From: an uncultured Mycobacterium sp.
GTDB lineage: Bacteria > Actinomycetota > Actinomycetes > Mycobacteriales > Mycobacteriaceae
Direction: 5' to 3'
Assembly: GCA_900078375.1 (NCBI GenBank)
Contig: FLQS01000023.1
Span: forward strand, 62,001 to 126,000
Length of the DNA stretch: 64,000 nucleotides
Of this stretch, positions 41,819 through 51,247 are shown one piece after another. A program made the translations under genes and the position numbers. Every line of letters begins with the position of its first letter. Within the stretch, counting starts at the first letter, position 1. Under the pieces are notes generated by a model. The model was not told where the DNA came from and made no database searches. It saw nothing but the letters and a program-made list of their open reading frames with translations.

Positions 41819-41998
41819 CGAACCGACATCTGTTTGCCTACGGTTGCGCCGGTCCGGCTGTAGTCAACCGGCGCGCATCGGGGTCCGGCGAGCTAGAGTA
41901 AGAGCCGCATCTTGACCGGTAGAAGGGCGATTCCCCATTTTCGCGGCATTGAGTGTGGCGGCACCACCACCCCCTTCCGGGTACGAGGCGGCCATCTA

Positions 41999-44620
41999 GT
42001 GGCGGCGTTGCTGGAGCGCGACGCGGTGCTCACCGAGTTGAGCGCGCTGGCACGAGCTGCGAGCCGGGGCGTGGGCCGGGTGGTATTGCTGCGCGGTGAG
42101 GCCGGGGTCGGTAAGACCGCGGTGGTTACCCGGTTCACCGCGGCACTGGACAACGGCTTGCGGGTGCTCCGAGGCTGGTGTGATCCGTTGGCTGCACCAC
42201 GGCCGTTGGGCCCGCTGCTGGACGCACTCGTCGGCGTGGGTCCCGCCGCGGCGAGTGCGTTGGACGCGGCGATCGAATCCGGGGACACCGGCGCGCTGTA
42301 TCGGCGGCTGCTGGCCTTGTTGCGCGACGGCCACCGCTGGGTGTGGGTGATCGAGGATGCCCACTGGGCCGACGGGGCCACCCTGGATCTGATCCGCTTC
42401 CTGGCTCGTCGAATCGACTCGCTTCCACTGCTTTTGATAGTGACCTTCCGCGATGACGAACTCGACCGGGAACATCCCCTGTCGGTCGCGCTGGGCGACG
42501 TGGCGACATGCGCCGCGGTCAGCCACTTCGGATTGCAGCCACTGAGTCGCGGCGCGATAGCAACGCTGGCCGCTGGCAGCGGCATCAATGCCGACGAGTT
42601 GCACCAGATCACGGGCGGCAACCCATTTTTCGCTACCGAGGTTTTGGCCGCTGGCGTCAACCCCTTGGGCCGGGATGCCCTGCCGCACAGTATTTCTGAT
42701 GCAGTTCGCGGACGGATGAGCCGGTTGTCGGCGGCCGGGCGGGAGACTGCGCAAGCGGTCGCGGTGTGCGGACCGCGCGTCGACCCCGCGCTGCTGGATA
42801 GGGTGTGTCCGGCAGCGAGTACCGGTTTGGCCGAATGCCTCGATGCTGCGGTGCTGGTCACCGATTGGGATGCGATCGGGTTTCGCCACGAGCTGGCTCG
42901 GCGCGCGACCCTGGATCAAATCCCCGATCATCATCGCAAGGCGCTGCACATTCGCGCCCTGGCCGAGCTCCAGGCGCTGCCTCCCGACCCCAACACCTTG
43001 TCGACGTTAGCTTTTCATGCCGACCGCGCCGGCGACCAGGCGGCCGTCATTCGCTATGGCGTTGCCGGTGCCGAGCGGGCCGCGGGATTGGGTGCCAACC
43101 GACAAGCCACCGAGCTCTATGCACTGGTTCTGCGCCACGCTGATGCTGTTCCCGCCGAGCAGCGAGTCGTCTGGCTCGAGCAACACGCAATGGCCAGCTA
43201 CCTCTGCGGCCTCGGCGCGGTGTCCGTGCAGTCGTTCCGAGCCGCGATCGCGCAGCACCATGAGCTGGGTGACGCGCTTGGAGAGGGTGACAACCTTCGG
43301 TGGCTGTCCCACATGCTGTGGGCGATGGGCAACACGACCGAGGCCACCGACGCGGGTATGGCCGCGCTCGGTATGCTCGAAAACCTTCCGCCGTCACCGC
43401 AATTGGCCTGGGCGCTAGCTAATATGGCCATGCTAGCGGGATGCCGCTACGACCCGGAGTGCCTGGACTTCGGCCAACGGTGCATTGCCCTCGGTACCGA
43501 TTTTGGACTTCCTGCGGTGGTGGCCCGGGCGCGCGGTTATCGCGCGTTGCATACGGTGCTGACTACCGACGCCGGGTGGGACGAGCTCGAGGCCGCGTGG
43601 CGCGATGCGATGGGTCCGGCGGCACTGGCCGAACACGTCGGGCTGTTCGGCGCGTTGATCTCCTGGACCGCCGCGCTCCATCACGACGTGAACCGGGCCG
43701 ATCGCGTCATCGCGGAAGCTCTGGAGTTCTGCCGCGACCACGATGTGGGCACCTTCGCGGCACTGCACGAGGGCGCCCAAGCCCTCACCGCATTGCACCG
43801 CGGTGACTGGGATCGCGCCCGCGCCCTCGCCGATGATGTGCTGACGCTGCCCGCGCTGGCTCCGCTCATTCACATCATGCCGCTCGTCACGGTCGCGTTG
43901 ATCCGAGCGCGCCGCGGTGAGCGGTCCGTCGGGCCGCTGCTCGACGAGGCCCTCGCGGGCTCAGGGCCCGACGACATCTTCCGCTCCGGCGTCGTGTGGG
44001 CCGCGCGCGCCGAAGCCGCCTGGCTGGCGGGCGACGACGACGACGCCCGCGTCGATGCCCAAAGCGGCTTGGCCGTGGCCGCCGCGGGTCATCCGCCAGA
44101 CCCGTGGCTGCTCGGACATCTGTTGCGCTGGGCCCACCTGGTCGGCGCGCCACTCGATGTTGACCCGACGGCCGATACCGTCACTCCCTACCGGCTCGAG
44201 ATCAGTGGGGACTGGCAGGCTGCCGCCGAAGAGTGGACCGCCCGCGACTGCCCTTACGACGCGGCCATCGCCCAACTCGGCGGCGATGCCACCGCGGTGG
44301 AAGCCGCGCTGGCAACATTTCGGCGGCTCGGCGCGAAGGCCGCGGCCCGCCGCGCCCAGCAGCGCCTCACCGCACTGCGCGGCACCAAGCGCCGCAGTCG
44401 CAACTCCGACACGCTGTCGGATCCCGATGGATTGACTCGCCGGGAACGCGAGGTGCTCACACTGATCGCGGCGGGCCACAGTGACGCCGAGATCGCGACC
44501 AAACTCTCCATCAGTCCCAAAACCGCCGGGCACCACGTCGCAGCGATTCTGACCAAGCTGGGTGTGGAGAACCGCACCCAAGCCGCGGCGCACATGTTGC
44601 AACCGGACCGAACGCAGTAG
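41999..44620 (+). CDS. LuxR-family regulator with N-terminal AAA ATPase and helical repeats (LAL type)
   Basis: About 873 residues from the GTG at 41999, which has GAGGCGG upstream; a longer frame to 41912 is less likely. Walker A is GEAGVGKT at 33-40, and a Walker B-like strand precedes EDAHWAD. A long TPR-like helical middle (about 330-780) is Ala-rich. The C-terminal LuxR helix-turn-helix is clear: LTRREREVLTLIAAGHSDAEIA and the following KLSISPKTAGHHVAAILTKLGV. Proteins of this build respond to small molecules or protein ligands. No target is evident; the neighbouring PGRS-like gene and its palindrome are candidates. Confidence 0.92.
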   Translation: MAALLERDAVLTELSALARAASRGVGRVVLLRGEAGVGKTAVVTRFTAALDNGLRVLRGWCDPLAAPRPLGPLLDALVGVGPAAASALDAAIESGDTGALYRRLLALLRDGHRWVWVIEDAHWADGATLDLIRFLARRIDSLPLLLIVTFRDDELDREHPLSVALGDVATCAAVSHFGLQPLSRGAIATLAAGSGINADELHQITGGNPFFATEVLAAGVNPLGRDALPHSISDAVRGRMSRLSAAGRETAQAVAVCGPRVDPALLDRVCPAASTGLAECLDAAVLVTDWDAIGFRHELARRATLDQIPDHHRKALHIRALAELQALPPDPNTLSTLAFHADRAGDQAAVIRYGVAGAERAAGLGANRQATELYALVLRHADAVPAEQRVVWLEQHAMASYLCGLGAVSVQSFRAAIAQHHELGDALGEGDNLRWLSHMLWAMGNTTEATDAGMAALGMLENLPPSPQLAWALANMAMLAGCRYDPECLDFGQRCIALGTDFGLPAVVARARGYRALHTVLTTDAGWDELEAAWRDAMGPAALAEHVGLFGALISWTAALHHDVNRADRVIAEALEFCRDHDVGTFAALHEGAQALTALHRGDWDRARALADDVLTLPALAPLIHIMPLVTVALIRARRGERSVGPLLDEALAGSGPDDIFRSGVVWAARAEAAWLAGDDDDARVDAQSGLAVAAAGHPPDPWLLGHLLRWAHLVGAPLDVDPTADTVTPYRLEISGDWQAAAEEWTARDCPYDAAIAQLGGDATAVEAALATFRRLGAKAAARRAQQRLTALRGTKRRSRNSDTLSDPDGLTRREREVLTLIAAGHSDAEIATKLSISPKTAGHHVAAILTKLGVENRTQAAAHMLQPDRTQ

Positions 44621-44660
44621 TCGATAGGCCTTCTGGGGCCGCAGCGCTGCTGCGAAATGT

Positions 44661-44752
44661 AGGGAATTCTCCCGATCCGGCAGACCCGAATCGCGGCGCA
44701 CACTTCTCGGCGGGGGGTTCAACCCTGCGATCACGCCGAAGGGAATACAGGA
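44661..44752 (+). repeat. Upstream region shared by the PGRS gene and its decayed copy
   Basis: This stretch and 46296-46425 are recognisably related: each begins AGGGAATT(C/T)TCCCGAT, continues with a GACCCG(A/G)AT..CGCGCACACTTCT block and ends with GAAGGGAATACA. The distance between copies is about 1.64 kb. Each starts with a GGGAA/TTCCC-type inverted repeat that could be an operator. It marks a tandem duplication that included the upstream region. Confidence 0.6.
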
Positions 44753-46240
44753 ATGAAGATCGAAGCGGCACAAACCGTTTGCGCACCCGCGACACCATGG
44801 GGGGCAGGCGTTCGGCTTGTACCGACGGGATTGGCCGTGGCGGCGGTGACTATCCTGCTGGCCGGAGCACCCGTCGACCCGATCGCCGGGTCGTTACCAG
44901 GACCACCGAACCCGGCGCCATACACGATGGTTTCCGTAGCGTCGGCGACGTATGCGGGTTCGCCTAGAGCAGTGCCGCTCGACATGACCACGAACTCTGC
45001 TGTCCAGCAGTCCCCTACGGTCACATCGATCAGCCCTCGCGCCAAGGCGATACAGACGGCCGACGCCGGAGCGCCTCTGGTGCACACCACGCTGATCGCC
45101 GTTCCACCACCACTGTCGAAGAGTGCGGGCTCACGGCGGCGGGGCACTGGCCCAGACCCCCACGCACTGAACATCTTCGACGCTCCTCAGGCCACCGCCA
45201 AAGTGATCTCCGCCTCGGCGAGTCCGCTAGCCAGCTTCGCGATCAGGGACCCCTTCGGCACCCTGTGGATCGGTAACGGCGCCGACGGCGTGCTGCCCGG
45301 TGAAGACGGTCACAACGGCGGCATCCTGTGGGGCAACGGTGGCGACGGCGCCGCCGGCGCGGCCAATCAGTCCGGGGGCAACGGCGGAAATGGCGGACTG
45401 TTCGGCGGCAACGGCGGCGCGGGTGGCTCTGGCGGCGGAAGCTCCACTACTCAGGCCCCTGGCAACGGCGGCAACGGCGGCAACGCAGGCTTGTTCGGTA
45501 ACGGTGGCTACGGCGGGTACGGCGGCTACGGTTCCCAATCCGGGGAAGGCGGTACCGACGGCACCAGCAATTTGCCAGCAGGCTCAGGTGGGAACGCAGG
45601 CCCCGGGGGCGATGGCGGCAACGGGGGCAACGGCGGCCTACTCACCGGTAACGGAGGCTACGGCGGCTACGGCGGCAACGGCGGGTTCGGCGGGACGGGG
45701 GGCACCGGCGGCCAGGGCAAGTCTGGCACCGGCGGGGCTCCCGGCGGAACCGGCAATGTCGGTGGAGAAGGCGGCATAGGCGGCAGCGGGGGTGCCGGAG
45801 GTGACGGTGGCCGCGGCGGACTGCTCTCCGGTAACGGAGGCCCCGGCGGCGTCGGCGGCAATGGCGGCTTTGGTGGCTACGGCGGCGGAGGTGGCTTCGG
45901 CGGCGAAGGTGGCGTTGGAGCCGGCGGCGGCACCGGCGGCGACGCGGGCAGCGGCGGCACCGGCGGCAGCGGTGGCCGTGGCGGCACCGGTGGAGCGGGG
46001 GGACTGATCGGCCGCCCGGGGCCCGGCGGCGCCGGCGGAACAGGGGGCTCCGGCGGTCAAGGCACAGCCGGCGGCTCCGGCGGTCCCGCCGGGAACAAGT
46101 CGGGCGGCGTCGGCGGCAAAGGTGGCTACGGTCACGACGGCAGCTCCGGCGGCGGCCACACCGGCCGGACCGGTGGAACAGGCGGCACAGGTGGCGGCGG
46201 TGGCACAGGTGGCGGCGGTGGGACCGGTGCCAACGCGTAG
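44753..46240 (+). CDS. PGRS-type glycine-repeat protein without a PE domain
   Basis: 495 residues. Residues 1-45 hold a hydrophobic segment ([15 protein letters not shown]) that may be a signal or anchor. A Ser/Thr/Pro-rich linker follows and includes the motif [11 protein letters not shown] at about 136-146. From about 170 to the end the protein is built of GG(A/N/T/Y)GG repeats typical of PE_PGRS C-termini. No PE or PPE domain precedes it, so secretion by ESX-5 in the usual way is doubtful. The mycobacterial nature of the window is supported by this gene. It is followed by a truncated second copy. Confidence 0.85.
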   Translation: MKIEAAQTVCAPATPWGAGVRLVPTGLAVAAVTILLAGAPVDPIAGSLPGPPNPAPYTMVSVASATYAGSPRAVPLDMTTNSAVQQSPTVTSISPRAKAIQTADAGAPLVHTTLIAVPPPLSKSAGSRRRGTGPDPHALNIFDAPQATAKVISASASPLASFAIRDPFGTLWIGNGADGVLPGEDGHNGGILWGNGGDGAAGAANQSGGNGGNGGLFGGNGGAGGSGGGSSTTQAPGNGGNGGNAGLFGNGGYGGYGGYGSQSGEGGTDGTSNLPAGSGGNAGPGGDGGNGGNGGLLTGNGGYGGYGGNGGFGGTGGTGGQGKSGTGGAPGGTGNVGGEGGIGGSGGAGGDGGRGGLLSGNGGPGGVGGNGGFGGYGGGGGFGGEGGVGAGGGTGGDAGSGGTGGSGGRGGTGGAGGLIGRPGPGGAGGTGGSGGQGTAGGSGGPAGNKSGGVGGKGGYGHDGSSGGGHTGRTGGTGGTGGGGGTGGGGGTGANA

Positions 46241-46295
46241 CTGGTGCGGGAGCGGTACGAAACCTCTCCAGACTTGGCTAGCGAGGCCCGAAGAT

Positions 46296-46758
46296 AGGGA
46301 ATTTTCCCGATAAGTCCGACCCGGATGGCCGCGCACACTTCTGGGCAGGGTTCACCGGACGTGAAACCACAGCACACATGCAGCGCGCCCACCACGGCCG
46401 TTCGCGTCGAAGGGAATACACCAGCGGCGGAAGTGCGACCGCCGGCGGAACCGGCGGTGTCGGCGGAAAAGGCGGCACCGGCGGCACCGGCGGCACCGGC
46501 GGCGACGGTGGAAATGGTGGCACCGGTGGAGCGGGTGGACTGATCGGCAGCCCAGGACCCGGTGGCGGCTCCGGATGAGGGGGCAAAGGCGGACAAGGCC
46601 TCGGCGGCGGATCCGGCGGTTCCACCGGGAACAAGCTAGGCGGTGCCGGCGGCACCGGTAGCTACGGTGACAGCGGCAGTTCCGGCAGCGACAGGAAGGG
46701 CCGAACCGGAAGAGCAGGCGGTACCGGCGGCCACGGCGGGACAGGTGCCAACGCCTAA
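46296..46758 (+). pseudogene. Decayed tandem copy of the PGRS gene with its upstream region
   Basis: 46296-46425 repeats the upstream region of the PGRS gene. Then, instead of an N-terminal domain, it joins directly to sequence matching the 3' end of that gene: [17 protein letters not shown], an in-frame TGA at 46576-46578 where a Gly codon (GGA) is expected, GNKLGGAGG, GRTGRAGG and a final GTGANA before TAA at 46756. The first copy ends in the same order ([37 protein letters not shown]). Internal deletion plus the nonsense change make it a pseudogene. Confidence 0.78.
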
Positions 46759-46785
46759 CTGACGGGTTGCGGCGATAATCAGCGA

Positions 46786-46953
46786 GTGAAGAAGAAGCCG
46801 CTGACGCCACGCGATATTGCGGTGCTGGCCGTCGTGGTGATGATCTTCGTCGCAGTGGTGGCGGGGTTCGTGTGGCTGTTCGTGGATGGGTCGTCGCCGG
46901 CGTTTCACCGTTGCGGTAAGGACCCGTGCCCGTTCACGATCGGTGCACCATGA
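46786..46953 (+). CDS. Small single-pass membrane protein
   Basis: 55 residues starting with GTG. A basic N-terminus (KKKPLTPRD) is followed by a hydrophobic helix of about 22 residues (IAVLAVVVMIFVAVVAGFVWLF) and a short outside tail with two cysteines in CGKDPC. The stop overlaps the phospholipase-D start as ATGA, so translation is coupled. Basic-in, Cys-out topology suggests an exported-side disulfide. Function unknown; it may assist or localise the PLD-like enzyme. Confidence 0.6.
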   Translation: MKKKPLTPRDIAVLAVVVMIFVAVVAGFVWLFVDGSSPAFHRCGKDPCPFTIGAP

Positions 46954-48470
46954 CGGATTCCGACGCGTCGGCGCTGCTGGTGCCAGGAGACACCTGCTGG
47001 CGCTCGGCGGAGGCGGGCCGATTCGCGCCCATCATCGACGGCGCCGACTACCTCCGGCATGTGAAGGCAGCCATGCTCAGCGCTCACGAGCGGATCATCA
47101 TCATCGGCTGGGACCTGGATTACCGAACCGCCTTCGAGCGCGGCGAGCAGACGCTGGACGGGCCTAATCAACTCGGCCTGTTCCTGCACTGGCTGTTGTG
47201 GAAGCGCGGCGGGTTGGAGGTGTACCTCTTGAAGTCCAATCTTCGCCTGCTGCCCGCTTTCGATGGGTTCTGGTTCGGTGTTGCGCCGGTGAGTCTACTC
47301 AACCAATTCACCTCGGCGCGTTTGCATTTCGCCGTCGACGGCGCGCACCCGACCGGTGCGGTGCACCATCAGAAGATCGTGGTTGTTGATGACACCATGG
47401 CGTTCTGCGGTGGCCTGGACTTGACGCTCGGGCGTTGGGATACGCCTGAGCACCGTCCTTCCGATCCGCGCAGGAATGGGCCTGGGGACGCATACGGACC
47501 GCGCCACGAGGTTGCTGTCGCGATGGACGGTGCTGCCGCGGAAGTTCTTGCGGCGCAGGCGCGCGACCGGTGGGAGGCGGCAACTGGGCGAGCACTGCCG
47601 TCACTCGGTGATCCACCGCCGGCGTGGCCCGACGGGCTCCGGCCTCGGCTGCGCAACGTCAAGGTCGGGGTCGCACGTACCCTTCCCGCGCTGCGAGAGC
47701 GCAGCGAAGTACGCGAGGTCGAGTCACTCGATCTCGCGGGGATTGCCGGCGCGCGCGACGTGATCTACCTGGAAAATCAATACTTTGCGGCACGGAGTAT
47801 CGCTGGAGCGATCGCCGCACGACTGCGCGAGCCGGACGGCCCCGAAGTCGTGCTGGTTCTACCGCGGAGCTCCGAGAGCCGGCTAGAACAAGAGTCGATG
47901 GACAGTGCCCGCGCGCGGCTCTTCCGGTTGCTCAAAGAGGCGGATTTACATGGACGGCTGGGGGTTTACTGGCCGGTCGCGGGTAAGGGGGTTTCGGTGT
48001 ACGTGCACTCGAAGATCATGGTGATCGATGACCGGCTACTTCGCATCGGCTCCTCCAACTTCAACAACAGGTCGCTTGGCTTCGACAGCGAGTGCGATGT
48101 TGCCATCGAGGCGCTTCCCGGCCGACCTGATTGCGGAGCGCTCCAGGATGAAATCCTCTGGACGCGAGACAGACTCGTGTCCGAGCATTTAGGAGTGACG
48201 GTCGAGGAGTTCCGCGTGGCGCTGCAAACTCGCGGGACCTTCCTTCAGGCTGTCGAAGCACTGCGTGGGGCGGGGCGCTCCCTGCGTGCGCTGACGGAGA
48301 CGATGGTAGCCGCGGACGCAGGTCCGTTCGCGGAGAACGATCTGTTCGATCCCGGCCATGTGCCGCAGTCGATCCCGGAGAGCGCTCTGGAGCTCATCGA
48401 GACGGTGGCGCTGTGGCCGCTGCGGCATTCGATCGTCGGGACGTTGTACCGGAAGTTTCGCGGTTTGTGA
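46950..48470 (+). CDS. Phospholipase D-family protein (two HKD motifs)
   Basis: 506 residues from the ATG at 46950. Both catalytic motifs are intact: His140, Lys142 and Asp147 (HHQKIVVVDD), and His353, Lys355 and Asp360 (VHSKIMVIDD), followed by the usual GSSNFNNRS. Segments such as IIIIGWDLDYRT and YLENQYFAARSI match the cardiolipin-synthase/PLD group with phospholipid substrates. No signal peptide is present, so it probably acts at the cytoplasmic face, possibly with the small membrane protein encoded just upstream. It should transfer or hydrolyse phosphatidyl groups through a phospho-His intermediate. Confidence 0.92.
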   Translation: MTDSDASALLVPGDTCWRSAEAGRFAPIIDGADYLRHVKAAMLSAHERIIIIGWDLDYRTAFERGEQTLDGPNQLGLFLHWLLWKRGGLEVYLLKSNLRLLPAFDGFWFGVAPVSLLNQFTSARLHFAVDGAHPTGAVHHQKIVVVDDTMAFCGGLDLTLGRWDTPEHRPSDPRRNGPGDAYGPRHEVAVAMDGAAAEVLAAQARDRWEAATGRALPSLGDPPPAWPDGLRPRLRNVKVGVARTLPALRERSEVREVESLDLAGIAGARDVIYLENQYFAARSIAGAIAARLREPDGPEVVLVLPRSSESRLEQESMDSARARLFRLLKEADLHGRLGVYWPVAGKGVSVYVHSKIMVIDDRLLRIGSSNFNNRSLGFDSECDVAIEALPGRPDCGALQDEILWTRDRLVSEHLGVTVEEFRVALQTRGTFLQAVEALRGAGRSLRALTETMVAADAGPFAENDLFDPGHVPQSIPESALELIETVALWPLRHSIVGTLYRKFRGL

Positions 48471-48515
48471 AGTCTGGCCTGCGACCGAGATTCCGCAGGA
48501 TTTAGTCGAAGTCAG

Positions 48516-49580
48516 TCAGCCCCGTGGCGTCGTGGTGACGTGTACGTGGTCGAAGTGACCGTAGCCCGATCCTGCGGGTCCGCCCGGCGTGTAGTACGTG
48601 CCGCGCCAGATCGCATCCTGCATGCCGAATCTGCCCGCGTTGCTCATGACGAACGCGAGAATCGCATCCCCGAGCGCGATGCCTTCAGGGGTCCCGGAAT
48701 TCGGGATCATCACATCGATCGCCAGGCCGCTTGGATGCCACGGCTTCGAGTCGGGCCGGACGCCGTCGATCTCGCCGATCTGGCGGAACTGCGCACTGAT
48801 GGCACGAGCCGCGATGACGGTGTTGGCCTGTAGCCCAGCCTCATTCGCGACTCCGACCGGCAACGCCTCCGGGATGTCGGCAGGCATCGCGGCGAGAGGA
48901 GGAGCGGCTACGTCGCCGGGCGGTTGTGCTGCCGGTACAGCTGCTGCGGCGGTATCGACCATCGCCTGCTGCTGTGGTGTCAGTGCGGCATATTGCGCCT
49001 CGGCGGCCAGGATCTGACGCCGCAGGTCACTCCATTTGGCCTGCAGATCTGCGCGAACCGATGCGGCCTGCTCGGCTGCGGCACGAGCCTCGGCGGCCGA
49101 TACCTCTGAAGCCTCGGCGGCGGCAGCGGCGCGATCCCTCGCTGCGCGGAGGGCCTTCATCTGATCGGCCGTCATACCGGCGATCGCATTCTGTAATGAC
49201 AGCCGGTCGATCAGATCTTGCGGGGAGGTTGCGGTCAGCACCGCCACGAACTGGCCAGTACCTCCACTCATGTAGGTGATCGCCGCGAGCCGATCGACCG
49301 CAGCTTGATACGGCGCAAGCTCAGCGTTCGCGGCACCGAAGGCTGCCTGGTCCGCGAGATGGCGCTCCTCGGCCGCCGTCTGGTCGGCCAGCCTGCGGTC
49401 GACATCGCGCTGCGCAGCGCTGACAGCCTCGCGCGTCTGCACCGCCTCACGGGACAGCTCGTTGAGCTGGGCCAGCGCGTCAGACGCCGGGTCCGCCCAG
49501 ACGTTCTGCACTATCGACGCAGCTAGCACCGCGACCCCGGTCGCCACACTGACCGCTGTTCGCCGAACTGTGTGGCGCAC
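48516..49580 (-). CDS. Secreted coiled-coil protein with C-terminal peptidase-like domain
   Basis: 354 residues. An N-terminal signal peptide (basic start, hydrophobic VATGVAVLAASIV, then a WADP cleavage region near 30) precedes a long Ala/Glu/Arg-rich coiled coil (about 35-215), as in the N-terminal part of RipA-type cell-wall hydrolases. After a Pro/Ala linker, the C-terminal 110 residues contain WHPSGLAIDVMIPN and YGHFDHVHVTTTPRG, with His/Asp residues in a pattern resembling D-Ala-D-Ala carboxypeptidase-like or ARB_07466-like domains. It probably acts in the cell envelope. No NlpC/P60 catalytic Cys is seen. Confidence 0.82.
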   Translation of the reverse strand: MRHTVRRTAVSVATGVAVLAASIVQNVWADPASDALAQLNELSREAVQTREAVSAAQRDVDRRLADQTAAEERHLADQAAFGAANAELAPYQAAVDRLAAITYMSGGTGQFVAVLTATSPQDLIDRLSLQNAIAGMTADQMKALRAARDRAAAAAEASEVSAAEARAAAEQAASVRADLQAKWSDLRRQILAAEAQYAALTPQQQAMVDTAAAAVPAAQPPGDVAAPPLAAMPADIPEALPVGVANEAGLQANTVIAARAISAQFRQIGEIDGVRPDSKPWHPSGLAIDVMIPNSGTPEGIALGDAILAFVMSNAGRFGMQDAIWRGTYYTPGGPAGSGYGHFDHVHVTTTPRG

Positions 49581-49784
49581 CGCGATCCTTCGTTGTAGGG
49601 GGTCTGCTACGGCCGGACAGGCCTTCGACAGGCTACGAACTCGGCCCTTCGATGTCTAGTTGGCACAACCGGCCCGTCGGCCCTCACCCTGCTGGCTCAA
49701 GCTCAGCGGAGCACGGCGGCGGCCCGAACAGCTTGAGGACTTGCGACACGAAAAGCACGAGACACCCGCGCTCCAAGAACCGGC

Positions 49785-50387
49785 CTACGTCGGGTCTGCG
49801 CCTGCGCCAAGCGGCACCGCTGGCGCGGGAATGGCGTTGTCGATGAGGACGGCTGCGATGGCGGCGGCGGTTTCGAAGGTTTCTGTGTTGAGGACTCGGT
49901 TGCGGGCCGAAGCGCCATCCAAGAGCAGCGCCAGTTGTTCACCAAGCTGTTCGGGGTTGGCGGCGCCGGCCTCGCGCGCGGTTTCGGTGAGCCGCGCGGC
50001 GAAAGCCTTCTTGTAGTCGCCCGCGTGTACGCGTGCCGGGTGGCCGGGATCATTGATTTCGACGGCCGCCGCGATGAACGGGCACAGAGGTCCGTGAAGG
50101 TCGAAGGCGGCGAGGAGCCGTTCTCGGGGTGTGAGGTCGGTGCGGTCGAACACCTCGGGCAGGATGTCGGGATCGAATCGGCGTAGGTATTCGGCGATCA
50201 GCTCGTCCTTGCTGGTGAAATGCTGGTAGAACGTGCGTTTGGACACCTGGGCGACCGCGCAGAGCTGGTCCAGGCCGGTGCTGTTGATGCCTTGATCGCG
50301 GAAAAGCTGTTGTGACGCGTTGAGGATGCGCTCTCGTGCGCCCCTGCCGCGGCGCAGGCCGCGCGGCCCCTTCTCCAACTCCGCCAT
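49785..50387 (-). CDS. TetR-family transcriptional regulator
   Basis: 200 residues; GLRRGRGARERILNASQQLFRDQG leads into INSTGLDQLCAVAQVSKRTFYQHF, a standard TetR helix-turn-helix. It is divergent from the SDR-SnoaL-reductase unit across a 125-base spacer with two copies of a 16-base element, each with palindromic potential. It most likely represses that unit and itself. The ligand is unknown. Confidence 0.9.
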   Translation of the reverse strand: MAELEKGPRGLRRGRGARERILNASQQLFRDQGINSTGLDQLCAVAQVSKRTFYQHFTSKDELIAEYLRRFDPDILPEVFDRTDLTPRERLLAAFDLHGPLCPFIAAAVEINDPGHPARVHAGDYKKAFAARLTETAREAGAANPEQLGEQLALLLDGASARNRVLNTETFETAAAIAAVLIDNAIPAPAVPLGAGADPT

Positions 50388-50410
50388 GCACGCAGCTTAG
50401 CCCAGTTTGG

Positions 50411-50482
50411 TACAGATCGGTGTACATAGCTTGCGCCTCGCGCGATGGCTCGCTACGTTAAGTAATCAGATCGGTGTACATA
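50411..50482. promoter_or_regulatory. Two copies of a 16-base TetR operator-like element
   Basis: CAGATCGGTGTACATA occurs at 50413-50428 and again, identical, at 50467-50482, 54 bases apart. The first lies in a wider palindrome GTACA-GATCGG-TGTAC (50411-50426), with the GATC centre common in TetR-family operators. Both copies are between the divergent TetR gene and the SDR gene. One copy could control each promoter. Confidence 0.55.
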
Positions 50483-50512
50483 ACGCCGGGATCGTCAAAG
50501 ATTGGACTGATC

Positions 50513-51247
50513 ATGGGAAAGCTCGATGGCAAGGTCGCGGTGATCACCGGCGCGACGAGTGGTTTGGCGTTGGCCGGTGCGAAGTTGTTCGTGGAAGAGG
50601 GAGCTCACGTCTTCATCTCGGGCCGACGGAAGGACGCGCTGGATGAGGCCGTCGGACTGATCGGGCGGAACGTGACTGGCGTGCAAGGTGATTCGGCCGA
50701 CCTCGATGATCTGGACCGTCTGTTCGACACGGTCAAGCGGGAAAAGGGCTCGATCGACGTGTTGTGGGCAAGTTCCGGGACCGGCGAGCAGAGCAGGCTC
50801 GGCGAGATCACCGAGGAGCACTTCGATGCCGCCTTCGGGCTGAATGCGCGCGGCACGCTGTTCACGGTCCAAAAGGCGCTACCGCTGTTCAACGATGGCG
50901 GCTCGATCTTCATGACCGGGTCAAACGCCTCGCTCAAGGGCTACCCGGAGTGGAGCGTGTACGCAGCGAGCAAGGCCGTGCTTCCCGCCTACGCACGGGT
51001 GTGGGTGTCCGAGTTGAAGGACAGGAAGATCCGGGTGAATGTGCTGACGCCCGGCCAAGTCGCCACTCCGAAGCAAGAGGAGCTGTTCGACGAGGCGATG
51101 AAGGCGCAGTTCGAATCCATGATTCCGCGGGGGAAGATGGGCAGCCCCGAGGAGATCGCGTCCGTCGCGCTGTTCCTCGCCTCCGACGATTCGAGCTACG
51201 TCAACGGCATGGAATTGGTTGTTGACGGCGGGGTTTCAGCGATATGA
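50513..51247 (+). CDS. SDR-family oxidoreductase
   Basis: 244 residues from the ATG at 50513. The cofactor motif is TGATSGLALA (classical TGxxxGxG with the last Gly replaced by Ala). ISGRRKDALDE after beta-2 has Arg-Arg, suggesting NADP(H). The catalytic Tyr and Lys are in VYAASKA, and the C-terminus ends in ELVVDGGVSAI. WASSGTGEQS replaces the usual NNAG. It overlaps the SnoaL-like gene by ATGA and lies under the divergent TetR. The reaction is probably reduction of a small carbonyl compound. Confidence 0.9.
   Translation: MGKLDGKVAVITGATSGLALAGAKLFVEEGAHVFISGRRKDALDEAVGLIGRNVTGVQGDSADLDDLDRLFDTVKREKGSIDVLWASSGTGEQSRLGEITEEHFDAAFGLNARGTLFTVQKALPLFNDGGSIFMTGSNASLKGYPEWSVYAASKAVLPAYARVWVSELKDRKIRVNVLTPGQVATPKQEELFDEAMKAQFESMIPRGKMGSPEEIASVALFLASDDSSYVNGMELVVDGGVSAI

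Noticed and set aside
45300..46240. Short direct repeats that could suggest a CRISPR array or minisatellite
   Set aside because: They encode in-frame GGxGG repeats of a PGRS-type protein and have no uniform spacers.
45638..46336. Alanine-rich open frame antisense to the PGRS gene
   Set aside because: Antisense frames of glycine-repeat DNA always read as Ala/Pro repeats; no start signals are present.
49581..49784. Gap between the secreted coiled-coil protein and the TetR gene
   Set aside because: No gene, palindrome or hairpin of note was seen in it.
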